Origin: Sphingobacterium sp. UBA7855
GTDB lineage: Bacteria > Bacteroidota > Bacteroidia > Sphingobacteriales > Sphingobacteriaceae
Length of the DNA: 64,000 nucleotides
Assembly: GCA_002500745.1 (NCBI GenBank)
Contig: DLST01000001.1
Location: 1 to 64,000, forward strand
Reading direction: 5' to 3'
Shown here: positions 9,291 to 18,200 of the stretch, one piece after another
Layout: the number at the start of each line of letters is the position of its first letter
How positions within the stretch are numbered: the stretch's first letter is position 1
Program-made: the position numbers and the translations under genes
Notes under the pieces: model-generated
Database searches by the model: none
What the model was told of the DNA's origin: nothing
The model's input: the letters and a program-made list of their open reading frames with translations, nothing else

Positions 9291-9812
9291 ATGAAGGAAA
9301 CTCATCTTTACAGAAATAAGCGAAAAACAACGCAAATGCTGCTAATTTCAGCAGTATTTTGTTTGCTACTCTTCATCATATTACTTTATAGTACTGGTTT
9401 GTTTGATGGAGTTTTTAAAGCTAAGCCCACGATCTTTTCTGCAGGAGTATTGTTGGTACTTCTCATCTTGTTGATTGTAAACTTGCTGAGTCTTCGGGAT
9501 AATTCAGCCCAGATTGTTCTTAGTGAAAAATATTTTTTCGGAAAAACTACGCCATTGGCAAAAGCTTTTGGTCAAGGGAATTGGCAAGATGTAAAGTCTA
9601 TTGATTTAGAGAAAGTGGGTGGGGATACCATGATCATTGTTACCCTAAAAAATTCAGGGAAGTATAAAGATAGACTACCATCACTACTATGGAAGATGGC
9701 CTACCAGGAATCTGCTCAGGAATTAAATATCATGTATTCGGCGTCCACCATTGATCTGGAGCCTTCAGAATTGCATCAACTGTTTTTATCTTATTGGAAC
9801 AAGCAAAAGTAA
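9291..9812 (+). CDS. Two-span membrane protein with a PH-like cytosolic part (STM3941-like)
   Basis: 173 residues. A basic N terminus (HLYRNKRKT) is followed by two close membrane spans (about 15-37 and 47-67) and a soluble region with alternating strands, KSIDLEKVGGDTMIIVTLKN and a helix DLEPSELHQLFLSYW. This arrangement recalls the STM3941 family, a small membrane family of unknown role; the match is tentative. It starts 3 bases after the preceding lipoprotein gene and probably forms an operon with it. Confidence 0.55.
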   Translation: MKETHLYRNKRKTTQMLLISAVFCLLLFIILLYSTGLFDGVFKAKPTIFSAGVLLVLLILLIVNLLSLRDNSAQIVLSEKYFFGKTTPLAKAFGQGNWQDVKSIDLEKVGGDTMIIVTLKNSGKYKDRLPSLLWKMAYQESAQELNIMYSASTIDLEPSELHQLFLSYWNKQK

Positions 9813-9852
9813 TGGCTCGTTTTTTTTTGTTAATTTTAGGCAAATTACGCCA

Positions 9853-11607
9853 ATGAAACTTAAAATATATATCCTTGCTATCGCTGGACTCGGGCTGATG
9901 GCTTCCTGTGGATCAGGAGCTCATAACAGTCAAACTGTTGCTGATACCGCTACGAATGAAAATTTTAAATCGTATGAAGACCATTTTATTCTTCAGCTTT
10001 GGAAAGAAAATCCAGAATGGGCTACCCAAGTTGGTTTTCATCAGTATGATTCTCTATTAACCATACCAGATGCGAATGCCAGAAAGCGACGGCTGGAATT
10101 TTCAAAGAACCAGTTGGACAGCCTGAAAAGCTTTGATTTGAGTTCTTTGAATTTATCGCAACAAACAGATTATCATTTGATTAAAAATTATCTTGAATCA
10201 AATATTTGGTCGATAGAGCAAGAGCGTGCCTATGAATGGAACCCGTCGTCTTACAACGTTGGCGGGACCATCGCTTTTATGCTCGCAGAGCGTTATGCAC
10301 CGTTATCGACGCGGCTTAAAGCCATTCAACAGCGTTTAATAAAAATTCCGGCCTATTATGAGGCTGCAAAGAAACAGCTTAAAAATCCAGCTCAGGTATT
10401 GACCGATTTGGCCATTCAACAGAATTTGGGCGGATTATCCGTTTTTGAAAAAGACTTACTGGATTCATTGAAAAAATCAGAGCTATCAATTGCGGAAAAA
10501 GAAGCCATTGGGAAGGCATGCCAGGAAGCTGTTGCGGCGATAAACGGGTATGTACAGTTTTTAAAAGTAACGCCTAATCCGTCGCCACGGAGTTTTAGAT
10601 TGGGGAAAGCGCTTTACGACAAAAAATTCGATTTTGATATACAGTCTGGATCCACTGCTGAACAGGTTTATCAGGCTGCGCTTGCACGGAAAACCTATTT
10701 GCATGGTGAAATGTATAAAATCAGCAAGGAACTTTGGCCAAAGTATTTTGGGAAATCAGCTGTGCCTTCAGATAGTTTGGCTGTCATCCGAAAAATGATC
10801 GATACCCTTTCGGTAAATCATGTCAAAGCAGAAGACTTTCAGTCGGCTATCGAAGCGCAGATACCTAAATTGGTCGCTTTTGTCAAACAGAAAGATTTAC
10901 TATATATCGACGAGAGTAAACCGCTCGTGGTGCGCAAAGAGCCTGCTTATATGGCTGGTGTCGCGGGCGCATCGATCAGTGCGCCGGGACCATATGATAA
11001 AGGAGGTAACACCTATTATAATGTCGGTAGTCTAAGTGGCTGGACGAAAGAGGCTCAGGAGAGTTATCTGAGAGAGTATAACCATTACATCCTGCAGATA
11101 CTTAATATCCACGAAGCTATTCCGGGGCATTATACCCAATTGGTTTATGCCAACCAATCGCCAAGTCTCATCAAGAGTATTTTAGGAAATGGTGCTATGA
11201 TTGAAGGTTGGGCAGTGTATACCGAGCACATGATGTTGGAAAACGGTTACGGTGACAATGCGCCCGAAATGTGGTTGATGTGGTATAAATGGCATCTACG
11301 TGCTGTTTGCAATGCCATATTGGACTACAGTGTACATGTGAAAAATATGAGCGAGATAGACGCCATGCAGCTATTGGTGGATGAAGCCTTTCAACAGCAG
11401 GCCGAAGCAGCCGGTAAATGGAAAAGAGTGTCGGTAAGCAGTGTTCAGCTGACCTCTTATTATACTGGGTATAAAGAAATTTATGAACTTCGGGAGGCTG
11501 TTAAGCAAAAAGAAGGTAAACAGTTTAATTTGAAAAAGTTCCATGAGACTTTCCTGAGTTTTGGAAATTCGCCAGTGAAGTATATCCGGGAGATGATGCT
11601 AAAATAG
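9853..11607 (+). CDS. DUF885 family lipoprotein, probable zinc peptidase
   Basis: 584 residues from the ATG at 9853; a longer frame runs into the previous gene and was not used, because the 9853 start gives a proper lipoprotein signal (LGLMASC). DUF885 proteins are predicted metallopeptidases, and the signature HEAIPGHY (a His-Glu...His zinc motif) is present at about nucleotides 11113-11136. The upstream motif YYNVGSLSGW and the downstream Glu in MIEGWAVYTEHM are also typical. The protein is expected to sit in the periplasmic face of a membrane through its lipid anchor. Substrate unknown; family length fits well. Confidence 0.85.
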   Translation: MKLKIYILAIAGLGLMASCGSGAHNSQTVADTATNENFKSYEDHFILQLWKENPEWATQVGFHQYDSLLTIPDANARKRRLEFSKNQLDSLKSFDLSSLNLSQQTDYHLIKNYLESNIWSIEQERAYEWNPSSYNVGGTIAFMLAERYAPLSTRLKAIQQRLIKIPAYYEAAKKQLKNPAQVLTDLAIQQNLGGLSVFEKDLLDSLKKSELSIAEKEAIGKACQEAVAAINGYVQFLKVTPNPSPRSFRLGKALYDKKFDFDIQSGSTAEQVYQAALARKTYLHGEMYKISKELWPKYFGKSAVPSDSLAVIRKMIDTLSVNHVKAEDFQSAIEAQIPKLVAFVKQKDLLYIDESKPLVVRKEPAYMAGVAGASISAPGPYDKGGNTYYNVGSLSGWTKEAQESYLREYNHYILQILNIHEAIPGHYTQLVYANQSPSLIKSILGNGAMIEGWAVYTEHMMLENGYGDNAPEMWLMWYKWHLRAVCNAILDYSVHVKNMSEIDAMQLLVDEAFQQQAEAAGKWKRVSVSSVQLTSYYTGYKEIYELREAVKQKEGKQFNLKKFHETFLSFGNSPVKYIREMMLK

Positions 11608-11624
11608 CCATCGTGACCATTAAC

Positions 11625-11655
11625 TGAGCCACTCCCCGGGAGTGGCTCAATTGTT
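11625..11655 (+). terminator. Terminator hairpin after the DUF885 gene
   Basis: TGAGCCACTCCC (11625-11636) pairs with GGGAGTGGCTCA (11638-11649), giving a very stable stem, followed by the moderate T-rich stretch ATTGTTTT. It lies 17 bases after the stop codon. Confidence 0.75.
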
Positions 11656-11778
11656 TTCAGGCAGGATGGGTGTGGGTATTTTTGTCTTCCATTTTCTTTT
11701 CTTTTTAACTTTTACTATATTCATGTAACATATCATTGTTTTGGTATACTAACCTACTATTAACAGTTAAAATTAATC

Positions 11779-12663
11779 ATGAATTTATCCATAGAAACCC
11801 TTAGTAAGACCTATTCGAATGGGGTCAAAGCGTTAGACCATGTAGACTTGGAAATCAGACCTGGAATGTTTGGTTTGCTGGGCCCAAATGGTGCGGGTAA
11901 GTCTTCTTTAATGCGGACGATCGCTACACTTCAGAAACCCGACAGTGGCCGTATTACTTTTGGCGATATTGATGTGTTGAAAAATCAGCTGGATTTGAGG
12001 AAAGTTTTGGGTTACCTGCCCCAGGAATTCGGTGTTTATCCCAACCTCTCGGCTTCTGATCTGCTGCAATACTTTGCTAAACTCAAAGGAATCAAATCCA
12101 AGGCGGACCGCAATGCTATTATCAATCGCGTCCTTGAAGTGACTAATCTTTGGGAAGTCCGCAATAAAAGTGTAAGCGGTTATTCGGGGGGTATGAAACA
12201 ACGTTTTGGTATTGCACAGTTGTTGCTGAATGATCCAAAATTGATTATCGTAGATGAGCCAACTGCGGGACTTGACCCAGCGGAAAGACATCGTTTTTTA
12301 AATGTCCTACGGGAAATAGGTACAGATCATACGGTTATATTTTCTACCCATATTGTCGATGATGTACGCGAATTATGTCATGAGTTAGCTATTCTAAATG
12401 GTGGTAAGATCCTTTTAAGAGGTACTCCGAAAGAATCGATCGACCAATTGGAGGGAAAGATCTGGGTACGTATCATCAGTAGAGATCAATTGGACGAGTA
12501 TACTCAAAAGTTTAATGTCATTTCGACCAATTACAATCAGGACAATACGCTCAACATTAGGGTGCACAGTGATGAGCGTCCGGACGAGTCATTTGTGAAT
12601 GCCCAAGGTCAATTGGAGGATGTCTATTTTGTTGCGCTAAAAAATGATCAACGCCATGTTTAA
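11779..12663 (+). CDS. ABC transporter ATP-binding protein
   Basis: 294 residues. Walker A is GPNGAGKSS (35-43), the Q-loop is in LPQEFG, the signature is SGYSGGMKQ, Walker B is LIIVDEPTAGLD (155-166) and the switch His is in FSTHIVDD. The family is the ABC-2/CcmA type that energises export of, or membrane work on, unknown substrates. The C-terminal 80 residues are a divergent accessory domain. The next gene, the permease/M1 peptidase fusion, overlaps its 3' end by up to 20 bases, so the two products almost certainly form one transporter. Confidence 0.92.
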   Translation: MNLSIETLSKTYSNGVKALDHVDLEIRPGMFGLLGPNGAGKSSLMRTIATLQKPDSGRITFGDIDVLKNQLDLRKVLGYLPQEFGVYPNLSASDLLQYFAKLKGIKSKADRNAIINRVLEVTNLWEVRNKSVSGYSGGMKQRFGIAQLLLNDPKLIIVDEPTAGLDPAERHRFLNVLREIGTDHTVIFSTHIVDDVRELCHELAILNGGKILLRGTPKESIDQLEGKIWVRIISRDQLDEYTQKFNVISTNYNQDNTLNIRVHSDERPDESFVNAQGQLEDVYFVALKNDQRHV

Positions 12664-15600
12664 AGCTATCTTTAATTTTGAATTTGCGCGCTGGTTTAAA
12701 AGTTCGTCCGTTTATATCTACATGGCGCTGTTCTTTACACTCTCGCTGTTTATTATGCTTTCGTCGCTGGGCATTTTTGACGGTGTAACGGCAACCACTT
12801 CATCCAACACCATCCGAAACTCTCCTTGGGCCATTAATAGTATGGTCAATGGGATGTCAACAATTATATATTTTTTGATTCCTTCCATTGTTGGGGCCTG
12901 TGTCTATCGTGATTTTCAGTATCAGGTGCATACGATACTGTTCAGTTACCCCTTCTCAAAAACGGACTACCTGATGGGAAAATTCTTTGGTTCGGTAGCC
13001 GTGGTATTGGTTATTGTATTGGCGTCAACCCTTGGTATTGTCGTGGCACAATTTGTACCAGGCATCAATCAATCCTTGTTGGGGCCAGTGGATATTTGGG
13101 CTTATCTACAGACGTATATCGTACAGGTTATTCCCAATCTGGTTATGTTTAGTGCCATTATCTTCGTACTCGTAACGTTGACAAGAAACGTATACGTTGG
13201 TTTTGTTGCCGTGCTGATCCTTATTATTCTTCAGGTGCTTGTTCAGAGTTTGGCAAACAACATGGACAATCGTTTTGTCGGTGCATTGATCGATCCGTTT
13301 GGCGATAGCGCCATCTCGTATTATACCCAATACTGGTCGCCAGATGAGAAGAATATCAACAATCTGCCTTTTACCGGAGTAGTTATTTATAACCGCCTCA
13401 TTTGGCTCGCTGTAGCGGCATTATTCATTGGTGGGTTTTACATGTTATTTTCATTCTCGCAACATTCGATTTCCTTTAAATCGTCAAAAAAAGGAGCTCG
13501 TTTAACAAAGAATAACTTTGACAGTATCTTCCGGATCAATCTGCCTAAGGTCAGCTATGATTTTTCGACATCTCATTATTTGAAAACAACATGGACAATG
13601 GCGCGATACGACTATCGTTATATCGTCAAAAATCCCGTTTTTTTAATATTGACGCTCGTTGGGGTATTGTTCATTATTTTGATGGCAAGTACCATCGGAT
13701 CGATCTTCGGAACGTCGACATATCCCGTTACCTGGAAAATGCTAATGGTCCCGGGGAGTACGTTTAAGTTTTTCCTGCTGATCCTGACTTTTCTTTTTAT
13801 GGGACTTTTGGTTCACCGTGGAAGCATTACGCGCATGGGAGGGCTACTGGATACTACAGCAGCTCCCAACTGGGCTTTTATGGGATCTAAAGTTATTGCC
13901 GTCCTGTTGATGCAGTTGACCCTGTTGGGTGTCGTGATCTTAACTTGTATGGCTTTTCAGGTTTACCATCGTTATTACAATTTTGAAATCAAACAATATG
14001 TGCTGCATTTGATGGTCTATGGTATGCTGTCTAATGTGGTATGGCTTTTTATATCACTGTTTGTCCATACGGTTTTCAAAAATTACCTGGCTGGATTCTT
14101 TGTGCTACTGACCTTATTTATTGGATTGCCATTTTTGTCTATGGTCGGAGTTGAGCAGGAAATCTATCAGTTTAATCAGGGGCCAAATCTTGACTACTCC
14201 GATATGGACGGTTTTGGTTATGTACTTCCCTTTTTGACGTATCGGATCTATTGGCTGCTCTTCGCAGTTGTTTTTGCTACGCTCGCACTAGTATTGTGGC
14301 GAAGAGGTAGTTTTTCGGGTTTTGGGGAGCGTTGGGCTATTTTTCGGGCCAACTGGAGTCCGACGACAGCTACGATACTCGTGATCGCTTTCTTAGGCTT
14401 TGTTGGTATCGGCTGTGCAATATACTACGAAAACCACGTCAAAAACCCTTATTATACAAGTTTGGATCATGAAAAGCAAGCTGTCGAATGGGAAAAGAGA
14501 TATAAGAAATATCAATATCGCCCGCAGCCACGCGTTGTGGATATTCAGTTTAATCTCGATATTTTTCCGGATACGCGTAGTTTTAAAGCAACAGCAGCCT
14601 ATGTACTGAAAAATAAGACCAATATCGCTATCGATTCTATTTTTGTCAATTATAATGATTACGATTATCAATTTTCTTTCAATGTGCCAAATAAGCTACT
14701 TTCTGCCGACGATGTATATAATTTTAATATTTATAAGCTCGATAAGCCCATGGCTCCGGGAGATTCCATTGTGTTGAAATTTAGTACGGAAAGTCCGGCC
14801 AATACCTGGATAAATGAAAAGTCACCAGTGAAAGGAAATGGTACATTTATCAGTAATATGCTTTTTCCGAATATAGGCTATTTGGATCGGGGCGAGCTGG
14901 TGGATAATGATGTGCGCAAGAAGTATGGTTTACCGTTTCGAAATAGGATGGCCCCGCAGACTGATCGAAGAGCACTGCAAAATAATTATATCTCCAATGA
15001 TGCGGATTGGATCCGTTTTGAAGCGACCGTAAGCACGGCTAAAGATCAATTGGCTATTGCTCCGGGCTATCTGACAAAAGAATGGGAAAAAGATGGCCGC
15101 AAATATTATCAATATAAAATGGATTCAGAGATCCTCAACTTTTTTGCTTTTAATTCGGCCGAATATGAAGTCAAAAAAGATAAGTGGAACGGGGTTAATT
15201 TGGAAATCTATTACCATAAGGGGCATACCTACAACATCGATCGGATGATGGCTTCCAGTAAGGCTTCTTTGGCTTATTATACGAAAGAATACAGTGCCTA
15301 CCCGCATCGACAATTGCGTATTATTGAATTTCCGCGTACCGCTGGAACGTTTGCGCAGTCTTTTGCCAATACCATTCCTTTTTCCGAAGCGATCGGTTTT
15401 ATTGCCGATGTCGATGAAAAAAAGGAAGATGCAGTAGATTATCCGTACGCGGTAACAGCTCATGAGATTGCCCATCAGTGGTGGGCACATCAAGTGGTAG
15501 GAGCCAATGTGCAGGGTGCTACTTTGATGTCCGAAAGTATGTCTGAATATTCATCGCTCAAGGTGTTGGAAAAAAGATATGGCAAAGGGCAGATGCGTAA

Positions 15601-16300
15601 GTTTCTTAAAGATGCACTTGACGGCTATTTGAAGGGGCGAAGTGCCGAAAAGCTAGGGGAGAAGCCATTGATGTACAATGAGAATCAAATGTATATCCAT
15701 TACCAAAAAGGATCTTTGGTGCTGTATGCATTGAGTGATTATTTGGGTGAGGATCTTTTTAACAAGACTGCGCGAGCTTATTTGCAACGCACAGCTTTTC
15801 AAAATCCGCCCTACACAACCTCAACCGAGTTTGTGGATAGCTTAAGGCAGGTAACTCCAGACTCACTGCGCTACCTGATCAAGGATATGTTTGAAACGAT
15901 TACTTTGTATAACAATAAAGTTGACAAAGTGAGCGCTAAGAAACTTAAAAATGGCAAATATCAGGTTGATATCCAGTTTGAAGTAGCTAAATATCGTGTC
16001 GATGGCAATGGAAAAAAGAGCTATAGTGACGCAGGGGGGCAGGCGCTGTCATTTAAAAAATCGGATCGGCTGACACTAAAGTCTTTGCCTCTTGCAGATT
16101 ATATTGAAGTTGGCGTTTTCTCTAGTAAAAAAGCCAAAGATGGAAATAACCGGCAGGAACTTTATCTCAAAAAGCATAGAATTGATCGGATCAATAACTC
16201 CCTGACACTAGTTGTTGATCAAAAACCCGAACAGGTAGGCATAGATCCTTACAATAAACTGATTGATATTGAATCAGATGACAATAGGAAGGAGCTATAG
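12644..16300 (+). CDS. ABC transporter permease fused to an M1 family metallopeptidase
   Basis: 1218 residues. The N-terminal half (about 1-600) has roughly twelve membrane spans in two ABC-2-type permease blocks with a soluble linker. The C-terminal half (about 650-1200) is an M1 (gluzincin) aminopeptidase-like domain with HEIAH at 940-944 and a downstream Glu in LMSESMSEY at 964. The spacing is one residue longer than the HEXXH-X18-E of classical M1 enzymes. Such fusions recur in Bacteroidota, always beside an ABC ATPase, as here. An alternative ATG at 12656 (MFKAIF) overlaps the previous stop by 8 bases. The peptidase part is predicted to be periplasmic. Natural substrate unknown. Confidence 0.9.
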   Translation: MINAMFKAIFNFEFARWFKSSSVYIYMALFFTLSLFIMLSSLGIFDGVTATTSSNTIRNSPWAINSMVNGMSTIIYFLIPSIVGACVYRDFQYQVHTILFSYPFSKTDYLMGKFFGSVAVVLVIVLASTLGIVVAQFVPGINQSLLGPVDIWAYLQTYIVQVIPNLVMFSAIIFVLVTLTRNVYVGFVAVLILIILQVLVQSLANNMDNRFVGALIDPFGDSAISYYTQYWSPDEKNINNLPFTGVVIYNRLIWLAVAALFIGGFYMLFSFSQHSISFKSSKKGARLTKNNFDSIFRINLPKVSYDFSTSHYLKTTWTMARYDYRYIVKNPVFLILTLVGVLFIILMASTIGSIFGTSTYPVTWKMLMVPGSTFKFFLLILTFLFMGLLVHRGSITRMGGLLDTTAAPNWAFMGSKVIAVLLMQLTLLGVVILTCMAFQVYHRYYNFEIKQYVLHLMVYGMLSNVVWLFISLFVHTVFKNYLAGFFVLLTLFIGLPFLSMVGVEQEIYQFNQGPNLDYSDMDGFGYVLPFLTYRIYWLLFAVVFATLALVLWRRGSFSGFGERWAIFRANWSPTTATILVIAFLGFVGIGCAIYYENHVKNPYYTSLDHEKQAVEWEKRYKKYQYRPQPRVVDIQFNLDIFPDTRSFKATAAYVLKNKTNIAIDSIFVNYNDYDYQFSFNVPNKLLSADDVYNFNIYKLDKPMAPGDSIVLKFSTESPANTWINEKSPVKGNGTFISNMLFPNIGYLDRGELVDNDVRKKYGLPFRNRMAPQTDRRALQNNYISNDADWIRFEATVSTAKDQLAIAPGYLTKEWEKDGRKYYQYKMDSEILNFFAFNSAEYEVKKDKWNGVNLEIYYHKGHTYNIDRMMASSKASLAYYTKEYSAYPHRQLRIIEFPRTAGTFAQSFANTIPFSEAIGFIADVDEKKEDAVDYPYAVTAHEIAHQWWAHQVVGANVQGATLMSESMSEYSSLKVLEKRYGKGQMRKFLKDALDGYLKGRSAEKLGEKPLMYNENQMYIHYQKGSLVLYALSDYLGEDLFNKTARAYLQRTAFQNPPYTTSTEFVDSLRQVTPDSLRYLIKDMFETITLYNNKVDKVSAKKLKNGKYQVDIQFEVAKYRVDGNGKKSYSDAGGQALSFKKSDRLTLKSLPLADYIEVGVFSSKKAKDGNNRQELYLKKHRIDRINNSLTLVVDQKPEQVGIDPYNKLIDIESDDNRKEL

Positions 16301-16330
16301 AAAAGGTTGTGGAATAGAAAAGGGTATGAA

Positions 16331-16359
16331 AATCCTCATCGGAAGATGAGGATTTTTTT
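16331..16359. terminator. Terminator between convergent genes
   Basis: AATCCTCATC (16331-16340) and GATGAGGATT (16345-16354) pair around a GGAA tetraloop, followed by five more T on the plus strand. It serves the fusion gene ending at 16300. Its last bases touch the stop codon of the minus-strand peroxidase gene (16358-16360). Confidence 0.85.
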
Positions 16360-17497
16360 ATTCGGGCAATTTAGGAGTCATCATACGTTGTTGCGTACTG
16401 CTACTGATTGCTCCCAGAAATTTGAGGACAGCGTTAATCTCTTCATTGGTTAGATTTAGCTTTTTCAACTTTGCCGAATGTATAGGCCTTGTTTTTGGGT
16501 CTATCGTCACACTACGTTGTATTGGTTCGGGATTGCCGAGGTTATAGAGTTGAACGACATCTAACAACGTCGGAAAATTACCGTGGTGCATCCACGGGCC
16601 AGTTAGCGTAATCTCACGCAACGAAGGCGTCCGGAATGCGCCTATATCTTCCTGTTTACCACTAATATGGTAATGGCCGAAATCCTGCTGCTTGGTACCA
16701 TATAACGTCTGTCCATCGTTGTGGAACTGATTATCTGAAAATAGAGGCGTATTGTGACAGTTGATACAACGTGCTTTTGTCCGAAAAAGATGCAGCCCCC
16801 ATACCTCTTCATCCGTCATAGCATTCTTATTTCCCTGGACAAAGCGGTCAAACTTGCTGCTATAACTACGAATGCCCCTTTCAAAAGTTGCAATCGCCTG
16901 TTGAATGCGCAAGATATTGACCGTACTGTCTCCAAAGGCCGATTGGAACAAAGGGGCGTAACCAGCGATCTCCTGAATATGGCGAACAGCTACTTGGTGA
17001 TCGGTGTTCATCTCCACACTGTCGGTTAGCGGAAACAATACCTGTGCTTCCAATGAAGATGACCGTCCATCCCAGAAGAAGGAGCGGTAGTAACCTACAT
17101 TGTAGAGGGTCATGGCATTTCGTTTTCCTACTCGTCGACTATGTCCATGGGCTACACTCTTTCCATCTCCCCAGCCCAGTTGCGGATCGTGGCAGCTCGC
17201 ACAGGCCAACTGTTTTGTAGCCGAAAGCCTGGGGTCGAAAAACAGTATTTTCCCCAACGCCGACTTTTCCTTGCTAAACGGGTTATCGGCAGGATACTGA
17301 ACATTGGGCAAGGTGCCAATATCGACAAAGTTTGCCTTTACATCATCATCCAGATGTGGTTTCGGCCATCGCTTGCTATCGCCCGAGGAATATAATTTGC
17401 GCCATAAGGCAATATCAGGAATATCCTGATCCTGCACAAAAGAAAGTAAGATCAGGACGACGCCCAATAAACCAAATACAAGTAATCTTCGTATCAT
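16358..17497 (-). CDS. Di-heme cytochrome c peroxidase / MauG family protein
   Basis: 379 residues with an N-terminal signal or anchor (about 4-20) and two c-type heme sites, CASCH (99-103) and CINCH (244-248). The conserved FFWDGR and the distal motif GPWMHHGNFPT (M303/H304 region) are present, as in bacterial cytochrome c peroxidases and MauG-like enzymes. Such proteins reduce peroxide or oxidise protein side chains in the periplasm. This is the last gene of the ECF sigma/FecR/SusC/SusD/lipoprotein series; only 7 bases separate it from the lipoprotein gene, so a role linked to that uptake system is likely. Peroxidase versus MauG-type activity cannot be decided from sequence alone. Confidence 0.9.
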   Translation of the reverse strand: MIRRLLVFGLLGVVLILLSFVQDQDIPDIALWRKLYSSGDSKRWPKPHLDDDVKANFVDIGTLPNVQYPADNPFSKEKSALGKILFFDPRLSATKQLACASCHDPQLGWGDGKSVAHGHSRRVGKRNAMTLYNVGYYRSFFWDGRSSSLEAQVLFPLTDSVEMNTDHQVAVRHIQEIAGYAPLFQSAFGDSTVNILRIQQAIATFERGIRSYSSKFDRFVQGNKNAMTDEEVWGLHLFRTKARCINCHNTPLFSDNQFHNDGQTLYGTKQQDFGHYHISGKQEDIGAFRTPSLREITLTGPWMHHGNFPTLLDVVQLYNLGNPEPIQRSVTIDPKTRPIHSAKLKKLNLTNEEINAVLKFLGAISSSTQQRMMTPKLPE

Positions 17498-17504
17498 TTG
17501 TTAT

Positions 17505-18158
17505 TTACAATTCTAACGCTTTGGTACTTAATTTATATTTACGGGTAACCTTATTGGGTCCGCCGATCGCTGTCTCGTTAAAATTCACCTCCAGGTCGAT
17601 TAAACCCTGTTTTAAATCGTAGGTTCCCGCACCACTGATACCGATTTCGAAAAATTCCATATCTTTCCGTTCTTTGGCAGATTCGGTTTTCTTGTAGATT
17701 TTTACCTGTTGCTCCTTTACAGTCACTTTACCGAGCTGGTTGTTATGCTGATCGGGTAAGAATTGCAATACCTGGTCCACATTGATACCCGCCGTTTTGA
17801 TGTTTGTCGTACCGATCTTATCGCTATATAGTGTGACCATTTGGAAAAGATTGACTCCACTATCGGTTACATAGGGATTGGTAAAGCCCATGTATGTGGT
17901 GTCCGTTTTAGACACTGTGGGATAATGTGCGCGGATACGTTTTCCCCAGGTTTCTGTGGCCTCATCAAAACGGTAGATATATAGTTCAAAATAAGGATCC
18001 GTACTCGTAAAGGTAGCGATAGCATTATTGTCTGGCTTAGGAATATATTCTGGCTCCGGAGCCACGGTACTATCTTTACTGCAGGAGATGGTAAAAAACA
18101 AGATGCTGAAGATAGTGACGAATTTGGATAACTTAAGAATTGCTTTTAAACTGTTCAT
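17505..18158 (-). CDS. Lipoprotein encoded between SusD and the di-heme peroxidase
   Basis: 217 residues with a lipoprotein signal ending in FFTISC (Cys about residue 26), then an acidic/proline linker (PEPEYIPKPDN) and a beta-rich mature domain (IATFTSTDPYFELYIYRFDE). The family is not recognised. Position and spacing make it a member of the SusCD operon, where such lipoproteins are often surface-exposed ligand-binding partners. It could also be the protein substrate of the neighbouring di-heme enzyme; this is inference from gene order only. Confidence 0.75.
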   Translation of the reverse strand: MNSLKAILKLSKFVTIFSILFFTISCSKDSTVAPEPEYIPKPDNNAIATFTSTDPYFELYIYRFDEATETWGKRIRAHYPTVSKTDTTYMGFTNPYVTDSGVNLFQMVTLYSDKIGTTNIKTAGINVDQVLQFLPDQHNNQLGKVTVKEQQVKIYKKTESAKERKDMEFFEIGISGAGTYDLKQGLIDLEVNFNETAIGGPNKVTRKYKLSTKALEL

Positions 18159-18200
18159 GTCGTATTGTATTAATTTGTATTTTATTGTTAATGATTAATA

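Noticed and set aside
11908..12291. Minus-strand open frame of 127 codons in the ABC ATPase gene
   Set aside because: Antisense shadow of the Walker A to Walker B region.
15125..15493. Minus-strand open frame of 122 codons in the M1 domain
   Set aside because: Antisense shadow of the peptidase active-site region, no independent support.
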